Assembly: GCA_964563975.1 (NCBI GenBank)
Contig: CAZLZJ010000001.1
Span: 1 to 64,000, forward strand
DNA from: JAAYJR01 sp964563975
GTDB lineage: Bacteria; Bacteroidota; Bacteroidia; Bacteroidales; Prolixibacteraceae
Direction: 5' to 3'
DNA length: 64,000 nt
The notes below the pieces were generated by a model that saw only the letters and a program-made list of their open reading frames with translations, ran no database searches and was not told where the DNA came from. A program made the position numbers and the translations under genes. Shown here in pieces: positions 43,957 to 52,727 of the stretch (the stretch's first letter is position 1; every line of letters starts with the position of its first letter).

Positions 43957-45369
43957 TTAAGTCAATGCCCTTTCCAATAACACTACATTTTCTATATGCC
44001 GGGTATGAGGAAACATATCTACCGGCTGCACCCTGACCACTTTATACTTATCGGCCAGAAGATGCAGGTCGCGCGCCTGTGTGGCAGGATTGCAACTGAC
44101 ATATATAATTTTATACGGTAAAATGGAAAGGAGGCTTCCGATAACATCCTTATGCATTCCCGCACGAGGAGGGTCTGTTATAATAACATCCGGTTTTCCA
44201 TGCATCGATATAAAACTTTTATTTAAAAGCTCTTTGATATCACCTGTAAAAAAAAGAACATTCCCGATTCTATTGAGAGATGCATTGATAACTGCATCAT
44301 CAATTGCTGAAGAGATAAAATCAATACCAATGACCTTCCCTGCATTTGCAGCAATAAACTGAGCAATTGTGCCGGTGCCGGTATAAAGATCATAAACTGT
44401 TTCATTACCTGTTAATGAAGCAAATTCACGAACTATCTTATATAAATTATATGCCTGTTCTGAATTTGTCTGAAAAAAACTTTTTGGCCCTACTCTGAAT
44501 TTTAATCCTTCCATCTCTTCGGTTATATAATCGCGTCCATGGTAAAGCATTATATCAATATCTGTTAATGAATCATTTCCTTTTGGATTAACAGCATACA
44601 TCAATGAAGTGATTGACGGAAAATTATCCTTTAAAGAATCCAGCAGCCTGAACAGATCCTCTTTGTTGTTCCTGAACAGAGTTAAAATAACCATCACTTC
44701 ACCCCGGGAGGAGGTTCGGATAACCAATGTTCTTAAAAAGCCTTTGCGATTACGGATATCAAAAAATTGAAGCCCTTTTTCTGTTGCATATTTAAAAACA
44801 AAGTTGCGTATTGCATTCGAAGGCTCCGGTTGCAGCCAGCACTGTTCGAGGTTGACAACTTTATCATACTGATCATTAACATGAAAACCAAGAGCGCCGC
44901 TACCGGTAAAATCATCTCCCGACTCTATCTCCTCTTTTGTCAGCCATCGCCTGTCTGAAAAGGCAAACTCAAGTTTATTACGGTAAAAAGTCTCTTTTTC
45001 TGATGCTAAAACGGGTGCTATTTCGGGTAATGCTATTTTTCCGATTCTTACCAACTGCTCTTCAACCTGTTTTTGCTTATAATAAAGCTGCTTTTTGTAG
45101 GGCAAGCATTGCCAGGCACAACCTCCGCAATGACCAAAATGGGTACAAAAAGCACCAACCCTCTCTTCTGAATATTTATGGAACTTTGTAATAACAGCCT
45201 CCATATAATTTTTTCTTTTCTTAATTATCTGAAGATCCACAATATCGCCGGGAATGGCGTGGCGGGTAAAAATAACCATATCGTTAACCTTAACCAGTGC
45301 TTTCCCTTCAGAACCAATGTCTTCTATAATTACCTGCTCATAAAACAGCCTTCTCTTTTTTCTACCCAT
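43957..45369 (-). CDS. rlmD: 23S rRNA (uracil-5-)-methyltransferase RlmD/RumA family
   Basis: The 470-residue SAM-dependent enzyme should methylate U1939 of 23S rRNA or a related uracil. It has an N-terminal TRAM-like domain (VIIEDIGSEGKALVKV), an iron-sulphur site with C75, C81 and C84 (CTHFGHCGGCAWQ) and a further Cys in NLEQCWLQPE, the QTNSEQAYNLY block, SAM-binding DLYTGTGTIAQFIA, DPPRAGMHKDV and the nucleophile Cys in YVSCNPATQARDL. Many Bacteroidota have several paralogues (RlmCD/RumA), so the exact target is not certain. The ATG at 45369 gives MGRKKRRLF; an upstream extension to 45492 is not family-like. A -7 element is eight bases upstream. Confidence 0.9.
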   Translation of the reverse strand: MGRKKRRLFYEQVIIEDIGSEGKALVKVNDMVIFTRHAIPGDIVDLQIIKKRKNYMEAVITKFHKYSEERVGAFCTHFGHCGGCAWQCLPYKKQLYYKQKQVEEQLVRIGKIALPEIAPVLASEKETFYRNKLEFAFSDRRWLTKEEIESGDDFTGSGALGFHVNDQYDKVVNLEQCWLQPEPSNAIRNFVFKYATEKGLQFFDIRNRKGFLRTLVIRTSSRGEVMVILTLFRNNKEDLFRLLDSLKDNFPSITSLMYAVNPKGNDSLTDIDIMLYHGRDYITEEMEGLKFRVGPKSFFQTNSEQAYNLYKIVREFASLTGNETVYDLYTGTGTIAQFIAANAGKVIGIDFISSAIDDAVINASLNRIGNVLFFTGDIKELLNKSFISMHGKPDVIITDPPRAGMHKDVIGSLLSILPYKIIYVSCNPATQARDLHLLADKYKVVRVQPVDMFPHTRHIENVVLLERALT

Positions 45370-45377
45370 TTTTTCTG

Positions 45378-45385
45378 CAAATATA
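45378..45385 (-). promoter_or_regulatory. Possible -7 element of the rlmD promoter
   Basis: TATATTTG on the minus strand (45385 to 45378) matches TAnnTTTG but ends only eight bases from the rlmD ATG, implying an almost leaderless transcript. No properly spaced -33 was found. Confidence 0.3.
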
Positions 45386-45545
45386 GTGTTTATGCACAAT
45401 ACGAAGAGTTTTTCAAATAAGTTGCATTTCCCATTTAGACATAAGCTGTCCCATTGTGGGAAAATCATTGCAATATTCCACTTATGAAGCAACTTTTAAT
45501 ACGCTAATTCAAAAATAGGAAATAATATAATTATATTTGGTTTGA

Positions 45546-45690
45546 TTTAATGGTTGGTTTTATTTTCAAAAATAAAATTATTAAGGGGAAAGCATCTTCT
45601 GTATTTATGATTGGTTTTGTGTTTAGGGGTTTGTAAATCATCAATCATCTTCAAAAGCGTCCATAAAGCTTTCCCCTTTCTTCTTTTATA
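45546..45690 (+). ncRNA. Candidate structured RNA upstream of the ABC-F gene
   Basis: A perfect 11-bp closing stem pairs AAGGGGAAAGC (45583-45593) with GCTTTCCCCTT (45668-45678) across 74 bases; inside it ATGATTG (45607-45613) pairs with CAATCAT (45642-45648). A small hairpin TTTTATTTT/AAAATAAAA precedes it. A perfect TAnnTTTG element, TATATTTG, lies at 45532-45539, and a pyrimidine-rich stretch follows the 3' arm. The ABC-F gene has its own promoter downstream, so the element would be a separate transcript. It does not match an RNA family I know. The ends given are estimates, and the strand is inferred from the -7 element. Confidence 0.3.
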
Positions 45691-45773
45691 ATAATCAATG
45701 CAATTCTTATCCTTCCTTACAATACAATACGTATTTGTCTTACTTTTTTTATTTTACGACAATATAAGTTCTG

Positions 45774-45804
45774 TTTGTTTGAAATCTCATTATCGTTATC
45801 TTTG
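45774..45804 (+). promoter_or_regulatory. Promoter of the ABC-F/rlmB operon
   Basis: TTTG (45774-45777), a 19-base spacer and TATCTTTG (45797-45804) match both elements of the Bacteroidetes promoter exactly. Transcription would begin near 45810, about 15 bases before the ATG at 45825. It is the best promoter in the window. Confidence 0.65.
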
Positions 45805-45824
45805 GCACCACCGAAATTTCATCT

Positions 45825-47777
45825 ATGGTCTCAGTAAATAAAATTTGCGTAAGTTTTGGAGGATTCGACCTGTTAAAAGATATCAGCTTCATTATCAACA
45901 AGGGAGAGAAAATAGGATTGACGGGCAGAAACGGAACAGGCAAAACCACATTGTTAAAACTGCTGGCAGGAATATCAGAACCTTCATCAGGTGAAATAAT
46001 AAAACAAAAAGGCACCTCAACGGGCTATTTACCTCAACAAATTGAAGTTAACGACACCTCCTCTCTCCTTAATGAAACTATGCTGGCATTCAGTGAACTT
46101 TTAAACCTTGAAAAAATTATATCAAAGCTAAATAAAGAGTTAGCATCAGCTTCCGATTTTCATTCAGACAGTTATTTAAAAAAATTAGACAAACTGACCG
46201 ATATGAATGAAAGATACTCAATACTCGGCGGTGACTCTTATCAGGCAGATTTGGAGCAGGCATTGCTTGGGCTGGGATTTGAAAGAGAGGATTTTAACAG
46301 GCCTACGTCGGAGTTTAGCGGGGGGTGGCGCATGAGAATTGAACTTGCAAAGCTTCTATTGAAAAAACCTGATATTTTATTGCTTGATGAACCGACAAAC
46401 CACCTTGACATAGAGTCTATACAATGGCTCGAAATCTTTTTAAAAAATTATAAAGGTGCGGTTATGCTGGTTTCGCACGATAAAGCATTTCTTGATTCCG
46501 TCTGTAACAGAACAATGGAAATTTCATTTGGAAAAATCACGGATAAAAAAATGATCTATTCCGATTTTGTCAGATGGAAAAATGAAATGCATGAAATACA
46601 ACTTGCAGCCTATAAGAACCAGCAAAAAATGATTGAGGATACTGAAAAATTTATAGAACGATTTCGCTATAAAGCCACTAAAGCAATCCAGGTTCAGTCA
46701 AGAGTCAAGCAATTAGAAAAAATTGAACGTATTGAAATTGAAGAGAGAGATAATACTGAACTGAAGATATATTTTCCACCTGTGCCCTCATCGGGAAAAG
46801 TAGTAATCGAGGCAGAAAATATCTCCAAAAGTTATGGCTGCCATTTAGTGTTAAATAGTATTAATCTTACTGTTGAAAGAGGCGAAAAAGTTGCTTTTGT
46901 TGGCAAAAACGGTGAGGGAAAAACCACTTTAGTGAAAATTATTCTTCAACAACTGAAATTTGAAGGAAGCCTGAAAATCGGACATAATGTAAAAACAGGG
47001 TATTTTGCACAAAACCAGCAAAATTTATTGGATGAAGAGCTTACGGTTCTGGAAACAATAGATAAAGTTGCCACAGGAGAGATAAGAACAAAAATAAGGG
47101 ATCTGCTTGGAGCTTTTCTCTTCTCGGGCGACGATACTGATAAAAAAGTCAAAGTGCTCAGCGGCGGGGAAAAATCACGGCTGGCAATGTTAAAGCTGAT
47201 GCTGAACCCGGTTAACCTCCTGGTTCTGGATGAACCAACCAATCACTTTGATATGCAGTCGAAAGAGATATTAAAAGAGGCTCTCACTCATTTTAACGGA
47301 ACTGTGATAATTGTTTCACACGACAGAGATTTTCTTGATGGAATGGTCAACTGCATTTATGAATTTAAAAACAGAGCCGTAAAGCAGCATCTGGGAGGAA
47401 TTTATGATTTTCTGAGGCGAAAAAAGTTAGAATCGATGCAGGAATATGAAAAAGAGGTGATACAGCAAAGACAAACTATTAAGAATGAATCAGCAAATAG
47501 AAGCGGGCAAAAAGATTTTGAGGAGCGAAAAGAGATTAACCGCAATATCTCCCGTATTGAAAAAAGAATTCTTGAAACAGAGCAGGAAATTGAAAAGATA
47601 GAGGAAGAGATCCTGGCTGTAAATAAAAAACTGTCAGGGTCGGAAGTGCTTGTTAACGGATCTATCTTTGAGTCGTACGATTCCCTGCAAAATAAGTTAA
47701 ATAAAATGCTCTCCTCATGGGAAGCTCTGCATGCGGAGCTGGAAAGCTGGAGATCCAAAAAAACCGGTAGTGAATAG
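45825..47777 (+). CDS. ABC-F family ATPase
   Basis: The 650-residue cytoplasmic protein has two ABC domains in one chain and no membrane segment. Domain 1: Walker A GRNGTGKTTLLKL, signature FSGGWRMRIELAK, Walker B ILLLDEPTNHLD. Domain 2: Walker A GKNGEGKTTLVKI, signature LSGGEKSRLAML, LLVLDEPTNHFD. Between them is the charged P-site tRNA interaction linker (FIERFRYKATKAIQVQSRVK), and the C-terminus is a long coiled coil (about 535-645), as in Uup. ABC-F proteins act on the ribosome, resolving stalls or modulating translation. Antibiotic-resistance ABC-Fs usually have a longer linker loop; nothing here argues for resistance. It overlaps the start of rlmB. Confidence 0.92.
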   Translation: MVSVNKICVSFGGFDLLKDISFIINKGEKIGLTGRNGTGKTTLLKLLAGISEPSSGEIIKQKGTSTGYLPQQIEVNDTSSLLNETMLAFSELLNLEKIISKLNKELASASDFHSDSYLKKLDKLTDMNERYSILGGDSYQADLEQALLGLGFEREDFNRPTSEFSGGWRMRIELAKLLLKKPDILLLDEPTNHLDIESIQWLEIFLKNYKGAVMLVSHDKAFLDSVCNRTMEISFGKITDKKMIYSDFVRWKNEMHEIQLAAYKNQQKMIEDTEKFIERFRYKATKAIQVQSRVKQLEKIERIEIEERDNTELKIYFPPVPSSGKVVIEAENISKSYGCHLVLNSINLTVERGEKVAFVGKNGEGKTTLVKIILQQLKFEGSLKIGHNVKTGYFAQNQQNLLDEELTVLETIDKVATGEIRTKIRDLLGAFLFSGDDTDKKVKVLSGGEKSRLAMLKLMLNPVNLLVLDEPTNHFDMQSKEILKEALTHFNGTVIIVSHDRDFLDGMVNCIYEFKNRAVKQHLGGIYDFLRRKKLESMQEYEKEVIQQRQTIKNESANRSGQKDFEERKEINRNISRIEKRILETEQEIEKIEEEILAVNKKLSGSEVLVNGSIFESYDSLQNKLNKMLSSWEALHAELESWRSKKTGSE

Positions 47778-48513
47778 AGAAGATTTTATATTTGGCACCC
47801 GGGCGGTAATGGAAGCAATCAGAAATAATCGCTCAATAGATAAAATATTAATACAAAAAGGTGCCGGCAATGAGCTAATTAATATTTTATTGTCTTTAAT
47901 CAGAGAAAACAATTTAAGCTTTCAGTTTGTGCCGGCGGAAAGAATAAACCGCATTACCAAAAAGAACCATCAGGGAGTATTGGCGTTTTTATCTCCAATC
48001 GACTTTGCCGATATTGAAATCATATTGCCCGGTTTATTTGAAAAAGCCATAAATCCGTTGATATTAATACTCGACAGAATAACTGATGTGAGAAACTTCG
48101 GGGCTATTGCCAGAAGTGCTGAATGTGGCGGAGTGAATGCCATTATAATTCCCGATAAAGGAGTGGCAAGGATTGGGGCAGATGCGGTCAAAACCTCAGC
48201 CGGGGCCCTTAACTACCTGCCTGTATGTAAATCGTCCAACCTGAAAAATACAGTTGAATTTTTAAAAAACTCAGGTATCAGGATTGTTGCTGCTTCTGAA
48301 AAAGCCGGTAAACTGTATACAGACATCTCAATGGATATTCCTCTTTGTATAATTGTGGGCGCAGAAGACAAAGGCATCTCTCCTGCAATTCTCCAACTGG
48401 CACACGAGAAGGTCAAAATACCCCTTTTGGGAAATATTGGTTCTCTGAATGTATCTGTGGCTGCTGCATTAATGATCTTTGAGGCAGTAAGACAAAGATC
48501 CCCGAAAAAATAA
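47731..48513 (+). CDS. rlmB: 23S rRNA (guanosine-2'-O-)-methyltransferase RlmB-like, SpoU/TrmH family
   Basis: The 260-residue protein has an N-terminal substrate-binding domain (DFIFGTRAVMEAIRNNRSID) and a SPOUT knot domain with the three family motifs: LILDRITDVRNFGAIARSA, IVGAEDKGIS and VKIPLLGNIGSLNVSVAAAL. It would 2'-O-methylate G2251 of 23S rRNA or a related site. The ATG at 47731 makes it overlap the ABC-F gene by 47 bases; a GTG at 47770 would reduce the overlap to eight and give a more usual N-terminus, so the start is unsettled. Pairing with the ABC-F gene makes a ribosome-directed operon. Convergent with the Lrp/AsnC gene (two-base gap). Confidence 0.9.
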   Translation: MRSWKAGDPKKPVVNREDFIFGTRAVMEAIRNNRSIDKILIQKGAGNELINILLSLIRENNLSFQFVPAERINRITKKNHQGVLAFLSPIDFADIEIILPGLFEKAINPLILILDRITDVRNFGAIARSAECGGVNAIIIPDKGVARIGADAVKTSAGALNYLPVCKSSNLKNTVEFLKNSGIRIVAASEKAGKLYTDISMDIPLCIIVGAEDKGISPAILQLAHEKVKIPLLGNIGSLNVSVAAALMIFEAVRQRSPKK

Positions 48514-48515
48514 GA

Positions 48516-48986
48516 TCAGTTATTATTTATGGGGATGGTGCGTTTAAATGACTCTTCAAGAGATATAAAAGTCTGTGTGCTTGCTATACCATTTATCTCC
48601 TGTATCCTTCCGCTCAAAATAGTTTTCAGATGTTCGTTATTTTTAGCATAAACTTTTATAAAAATGGCATATTGTCCGGTTGTATAATGACATTCCACTA
48701 TCTCCGGAATAAGATCCAGTTTTTCAACAACCTCCGAATAGAGGCTCCCTTTCTCCAGAAAGATGCCGATATAGCTGCAGGTTCCATATTCAATCTTTTT
48801 AGGGTCAATATTATATCCCGATCCGGTAATTACCTTTTCTTCAATCATCCTGTTAACTCTTTGATGCACGGCAGCTCTGGATACTCCTACCCGGCTGGCT
48901 ACATCTTTAAAAGGAATCCGGGCATTTTGTGTTATGATATCCAATATTTTTAAATCAATATCGTCTAAATGGTTCTTTATGCTCAT
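48516..48986 (-). CDS. Lrp/AsnC family transcriptional regulator
   Basis: The 156-residue protein has an N-terminal winged helix-turn-helix (LDDIDLKILDIITQNARIPF, DVASRVGVSRAAVHQRVNRM) and a C-terminal RAM/AsnC ligand-binding domain (SYIGIFLEKGSLYSEVVEKL, ECHYTTGQYAIFIKVYAKNN). Members form octamers and sense amino acids or related small molecules. Its target is unknown. A perfect minus-strand -7 element, TACATTTG (49033-49026), lies 40 bases upstream. The upstream gene on the same strand encodes an MscS-type channel with a 91-base gap, so independent transcription is plausible. Confidence 0.92.
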   Translation of the reverse strand: MSIKNHLDDIDLKILDIITQNARIPFKDVASRVGVSRAAVHQRVNRMIEEKVITGSGYNIDPKKIEYGTCSYIGIFLEKGSLYSEVVEKLDLIPEIVECHYTTGQYAIFIKVYAKNNEHLKTILSGRIQEINGIASTQTFISLEESFKRTIPINNN

Positions 48987-49077
48987 CTCTTTATTATTAC
49001 CGCCTTTCGATAGTATATTAATTTACAAATGTATAGAAAATAATAATTAAAAACCGGAATCAGCTCTTTTATCACTA

Positions 49078-50397
49078 CTATTCATTCTTAACAAGCCTTT
49101 TAAAATCAGCACCCGAAGGTTCCTGAAAAACACGCAGGTCAAACTTTGGAATAACAGCCAGAATATGATCAAAAATATCGGCCTGAATAGATTCATAACG
49201 CGACCACAACTTATCTTTACAAAAAACATAAATCTCTACCGGAAGCCCCTTTTCTGTCGGCTGAAGATGGCGTACCAAAAAAGTCATATCTTTGTTAATC
49301 ATAGGGTGTTGCTGAAGATAAACCTCCAGATACTTTCTGAAAACACCTATATTGGTTTGCCTTCGCCCGCTTACAACATCCTCATCAGAAATATTATTCT
49401 TTTTGTTATGTTCAGCAATCTCCTTTTCCTTTTCAATTACATAATCTTTTATTATCAAAAATTTCTGAAGACGGTTCAACAATTCTGAATCACATAACTT
49501 TATGCTGTCCATATCAATATTAACCGCCCTTTTTATCCTTCTTCCCCCCGATTCTCTCATCCCCTCCCAGTTAATGAACGACTCAGTAACCATTGAATAG
49601 GTAGGAATTGTTGAAATAGTCCTGTCCCAATTCTGAACTTTTACGGTATTCAAAGTAATATCAATAACTGCTCCGTCGGCCCCTCTGCTTTTCATCTCTA
49701 TCCAATCGCCAATTTTAACCATTTTATTGCCCGACAGCTGTATTGAGGCAACAAATCCCAATATCGAATCCTTAAAAACCAAAAGCAGGATCGCCCCCAT
49801 AGCTCCAAGTCCGGCCAGCAGCACTGTAGGATCCTTCTCTAACAAAACCGCAATTATTAAAATGCCGGCAAGGAAAAATATAAAAATCTTAAAAAGCTGT
49901 ATATACCCTTTGATAGGCCTTTGTGCCGCATATTCTGTAGTGTTGTAAATATCCAGGCCTGCATTAAGAAGTGCATTAAAAAGAAAAATGAAAATGAAAA
50001 TAAAATATATTTGCGAAATCTTTGTGATAAAATTTTCAAGATAAAGGTAATAGTCATTTGAAAGCGCATTGACAGCGGTATCGGTAAGGCCGGAAAGGTT
50101 CTGTGTCAATGGCGGTGAAGCAAAATCTGCCGAATAGTAGATAAAAAATGCCGGAACAAAATGAGCCATATAGACAAATACTTTCCTTTTTACCAAAAAA
50201 TCATCCCATAAGGTTTTTGTACGGCGAGCTATCTTTTCAGATATCCCGATAATTACTCTTTTAGTAATATAGTGAGATACCCAGGCCAGAATAATTAAGA
50301 TCGACAAGGTAATCAGCAATGCCCCGGGCTTTGCAAGAGTATGTAACTTATCTGCCTCTCCGATGGTTTCAAATAAAAATTTATAAAGTGTCCTCAT
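49078..50397 (-). CDS. MscS-family mechanosensitive channel, YbdG type
   Basis: The 439-residue inner-membrane protein has five hydrophobic segments before the conserved pore-lining and beta domain (LLVFKDSILGFVASIQLSGN followed by KIGDWIEMKSRGADGAVIDI), and a C-terminal region with SRYESIQADIFDHILAVIPKF. This layout matches E. coli YbdG/MscM rather than the shorter MscS. It releases osmolytes upon membrane tension. The start is ATG 50397; a TTG at 50406 would add three residues. A perfect -7 element, TACCTTTG (50432-50425), is present upstream. It follows mqnD by 62 bases on the same strand. Confidence 0.9.
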   Translation of the reverse strand: MRTLYKFLFETIGEADKLHTLAKPGALLITLSILIILAWVSHYITKRVIIGISEKIARRTKTLWDDFLVKRKVFVYMAHFVPAFFIYYSADFASPPLTQNLSGLTDTAVNALSNDYYLYLENFITKISQIYFIFIFIFLFNALLNAGLDIYNTTEYAAQRPIKGYIQLFKIFIFFLAGILIIAVLLEKDPTVLLAGLGAMGAILLLVFKDSILGFVASIQLSGNKMVKIGDWIEMKSRGADGAVIDITLNTVKVQNWDRTISTIPTYSMVTESFINWEGMRESGGRRIKRAVNIDMDSIKLCDSELLNRLQKFLIIKDYVIEKEKEIAEHNKKNNISDEDVVSGRRQTNIGVFRKYLEVYLQQHPMINKDMTFLVRHLQPTEKGLPVEIYVFCKDKLWSRYESIQADIFDHILAVIPKFDLRVFQEPSGADFKRLVKNE

Positions 50398-50459
50398 TTT
50401 ATCCAAATGGTATTATATTTTTGTCAAAGGTAACAAATGCTTAAAAGTTACTTTTTATA

Positions 50460-51287
50460 TCAAACAAATATTTCATCAGATGTTAATTTCACCACCCCTC
50501 TCTCGGAAGCTCTCTTATATAAACTTCTGACTGCCTCTTTTGCCTCCTCATCCAACTCTTTTGTATAGTCGTTGACATATAGCTCAATATGACGCAAAAT
50601 CACTGAATCGTCCAGCTCCTGTGCATATTGTTTAATAAACTCATAACCTGAATTGGGATTTTCAATTGCAAACAGCACACTTCTTTTCAGAACCCTGTTT
50701 ACTTTTAACCTCAAATTTTCATCAAAACTGCGCCTGATTGCAATTCCGCCAAGCGGAACCGGCTCTCCTGTCTTCTCCTCATAAGCCTCACCCAGATCGA
50801 TTACTTTTCGCAATCCTTTTTGTTCATAAGTAAACCTGCTCTCGTGAATAATAACACCGGCATCAGCTTCACCTCCCAAAACTACCTCTTCAATATCTGA
50901 AAAAAGATATATCCTCTTTTTTTCGGCACGGGGATACTCAATGCTAAACAGCAAATTGGCAGTAGTGTAAATTCCGGGAATTGCTACCACTAATGATTCA
51001 ACCTCATCAGGATAAACTTTATATTTGGAAATCAGAAGCGGACCATTTTTTCTGCCCAAGGCAGCTCCGGAACTCAAAAGTAAGTAGTTACTGTCAGCAT
51101 ATGCATAAGCATGAAAGCTGATTTTTGAAATATCAATTTCACTTGACAACACCTTTTTATTCAGCTCTTCGACATCCTCAATAACAACATCAAAAGAGAG
51201 TCCTTCGGTATCAACCTTGCCATGAATCATTGCATCGAAAATAAAGGTATCGTTCGGGCACGATGAAAATCCCAATTTAAGTTTCAT
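50460..51287 (-). CDS. mqnD: 1,4-dihydroxy-6-naphthoate synthase (menaquinone, futalosine pathway)
   Basis: MqnD converts cyclic dehypoxanthine futalosine to 1,4-dihydroxy-6-naphthoate. The 275-residue protein shows the family opening GFSSCPNDTFIFDAMIHG, then DISKISFHAYAY, and YEEKTGEPVPLGGIAIRR. It has the periplasmic-binding-like fold of the MqnA/MqnD family but no signal peptide, so it is cytoplasmic. The ATG at 51287 gives MKLKLGFSSCPND; a TTG at 51296 is less likely. It follows mqnB by 27 bases in an operon. Its presence indicates that the organism uses the futalosine route to menaquinone, the likely acceptor for Nqr. Confidence 0.93.
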   Translation of the reverse strand: MKLKLGFSSCPNDTFIFDAMIHGKVDTEGLSFDVVIEDVEELNKKVLSSEIDISKISFHAYAYADSNYLLLSSGAALGRKNGPLLISKYKVYPDEVESLVVAIPGIYTTANLLFSIEYPRAEKKRIYLFSDIEEVVLGGEADAGVIIHESRFTYEQKGLRKVIDLGEAYEEKTGEPVPLGGIAIRRSFDENLRLKVNRVLKRSVLFAIENPNSGYEFIKQYAQELDDSVILRHIELYVNDYTKELDEEAKEAVRSLYKRASERGVVKLTSDEIFV

Positions 51288-51314
51288 AAAAGTCAATAAT
51301 AGTTACCTAAAGCT

Positions 51315-51992
51315 TTAAGATAAATTTTTAAAAAATTCCAACAATTTCTCTTTCAGGTTTTCAATCGACAAAGGGATATTCCAGCTTGTTCTGTCATGAG
51401 GTTCAACATAATTTGAAACTGACCTGATTTCACAACATGGTATCCCGCTGTTAATACCTACATAAAAAACCGCAGCACCCTCCATTGATGCAATATCAGC
51501 TTTATATTTTCTCCTGATATTTAATATGCTTGATTCGTTGCCATGGCTAATATTGGAAGTAATCCCCCTTACCTTCAGTAAAGAATCAAATACCTTACTG
51601 TTGTATGTAGCTTTCAGGAGTCCGTTGCAAAAAGGAAACTCATCAGGATTAATAAAACCTGACTCAAAAAGGGTAAGAAACTCCTCTTTATGCTCTACTC
51701 CCAAGTCTGCAAACTCCTCGCTTACCACATTTACAACCTCTCCGATTTTAAGATTGTTATTCAGGCTGCCTGCAATACCGGCATTGATTATCATATCGTA
51801 CCTAAACCGGCTGAGCAGCTGTGTAAGGCTGTAAGTTGTAAAAACTGTTCCGATGCCGGTAACCAATATGTCAATATCATGACCATTAATATTGCCTGAC
51901 TCCCAAAAATTTTGTTTTTCATAAACCGGGTTTAGTTCGTCGGCCAGCAATTTTATTTCCATTGATGTGGCTGATGTAATTAAAATCTTCAT
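51315..51992 (-). CDS. mqnB: Futalosine hydrolase
   Basis: MqnB removes hypoxanthine from futalosine in menaquinone synthesis. The 225-residue protein belongs to the nucleoside phosphorylase/hydrolase fold: MKILITSATSMEIKLLADEL, ILVTGIGTVFTTYSLTQLL, INAGIAGSLNNNLKIGEVV, and an active-site region with ADIASMEGAAVFYVGINSG. The genomic link with mqnD (27-base gap, same strand) separates it from other members such as MTA/SAH nucleosidase. It starts 105 bases from the divergent folE. Confidence 0.93.
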   Translation of the reverse strand: MKILITSATSMEIKLLADELNPVYEKQNFWESGNINGHDIDILVTGIGTVFTTYSLTQLLSRFRYDMIINAGIAGSLNNNLKIGEVVNVVSEEFADLGVEHKEEFLTLFESGFINPDEFPFCNGLLKATYNSKVFDSLLKVRGITSNISHGNESSILNIRRKYKADIASMEGAAVFYVGINSGIPCCEIRSVSNYVEPHDRTSWNIPLSIENLKEKLLEFFKNLS

Positions 51993-52097
51993 TTACCAAA
52001 TTTTAGTTAAAATCCTCATTTTAAAAAACTATTTATTATTAAATACTCAATTTATAAAAAAAAGTTAATCTTTGTATCAACTAAATTTTACATTAAA

Positions 52098-52721
52098 ATG
52101 GAATCACCAAATTTAATTGATTTAAACGGATGTGAAAAATTTGAGATATATGATGAAAAGATGACCGGCAAACTTTCTGTTAATTACCGGAATATCTTAA
52201 AGTTAATTGGAGAAGATATCTCAAGGGAAGGGCTGGATAAAACTCCCGAACGTGTAGCCAGGGCGATGCAATTTTTATTGCAGGGGTATAAAACTGATCC
52301 GGTTAAAATATTACAGTCTGCCATGTTCAAAGAAAATTACAGGCAAATGGTAATAGTTAAGGACATTGAAATTTACTCACTTTGCGAACACCATTTACTT
52401 CCCTTTTTTGGCAAAGCCCATGTGGGATATATTCCAAATGGTGTTATTACCGGATTAAGTAAAATTGCCCGTGTTGTGGATGTATTTGCCCGCCGGTTGC
52501 AGGTTCAGGAACGACTTACCTCACAAATCAAAAACTGTATTCAGGATACCTTAAACCCTTTAGGTGTGGCAGTAGTTATTGAAGCACAGCATTTATGTAT
52601 GCAAATGAGGGGAATACAAAAGCAGCACTCCATCACAACTACATCTGACTTTACAGGTGCATTCCAAAAGAATGTAACACGCGATGAATTTATTAAACTT
52701 ATAAGTTCAAAGCTGAAATAA
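52098..52721 (+). CDS. folE: GTP cyclohydrolase I
   Basis: FolE converts GTP to 7,8-dihydroneopterin triphosphate, the first step to folate and other pterins. The 207-residue protein has EDISREGLDKTPERVARAMQ, the zinc-binding Cys and His in YSLCEHHLLPFFGKAHVGYI, LQVQERLTSQI and the second zinc Cys in EAQHLCMQMRGIQK. Full length for the family and probably decameric. It is divergent from mqnB and convergent with the lactonase gene with six bases between stops. The exact promoter is not clear: CTTTG near 52074 only partly resembles a -7 element. Confidence 0.96.
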   Translation: MESPNLIDLNGCEKFEIYDEKMTGKLSVNYRNILKLIGEDISREGLDKTPERVARAMQFLLQGYKTDPVKILQSAMFKENYRQMVIVKDIEIYSLCEHHLLPFFGKAHVGYIPNGVITGLSKIARVVDVFARRLQVQERLTSQIKNCIQDTLNPLGVAVVIEAQHLCMQMRGIQKQHSITTTSDFTGAFQKNVTRDEFIKLISSKLK

Positions 52722-52727
52722 CTGCGT

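Larger units (their letters stand above)
45370..45824. other. Divergent intergenic region between rlmD and the ABC-F gene
   Basis: These 455 bases hold no protein gene I can support. They contain the rlmD -7 element, a possible structured RNA (45546-45690) with its own -7-like TATATTTG at 45532-45539, and a full promoter for the ABC-F gene at 45774-45804. Confidence 0.5.

Noticed and set aside
45370..45492. N-terminal extension of rlmD to 45492
   Set aside because: The extra 41 residues are not family-like, and a -7 element lies inside this stretch.
45546..45690. 6S RNA as identity of the structured element
   Set aside because: The closing-stem span is about 96 bases, shorter than usual 6S RNA, and no long irregular terminal helix with a central bubble could be drawn.
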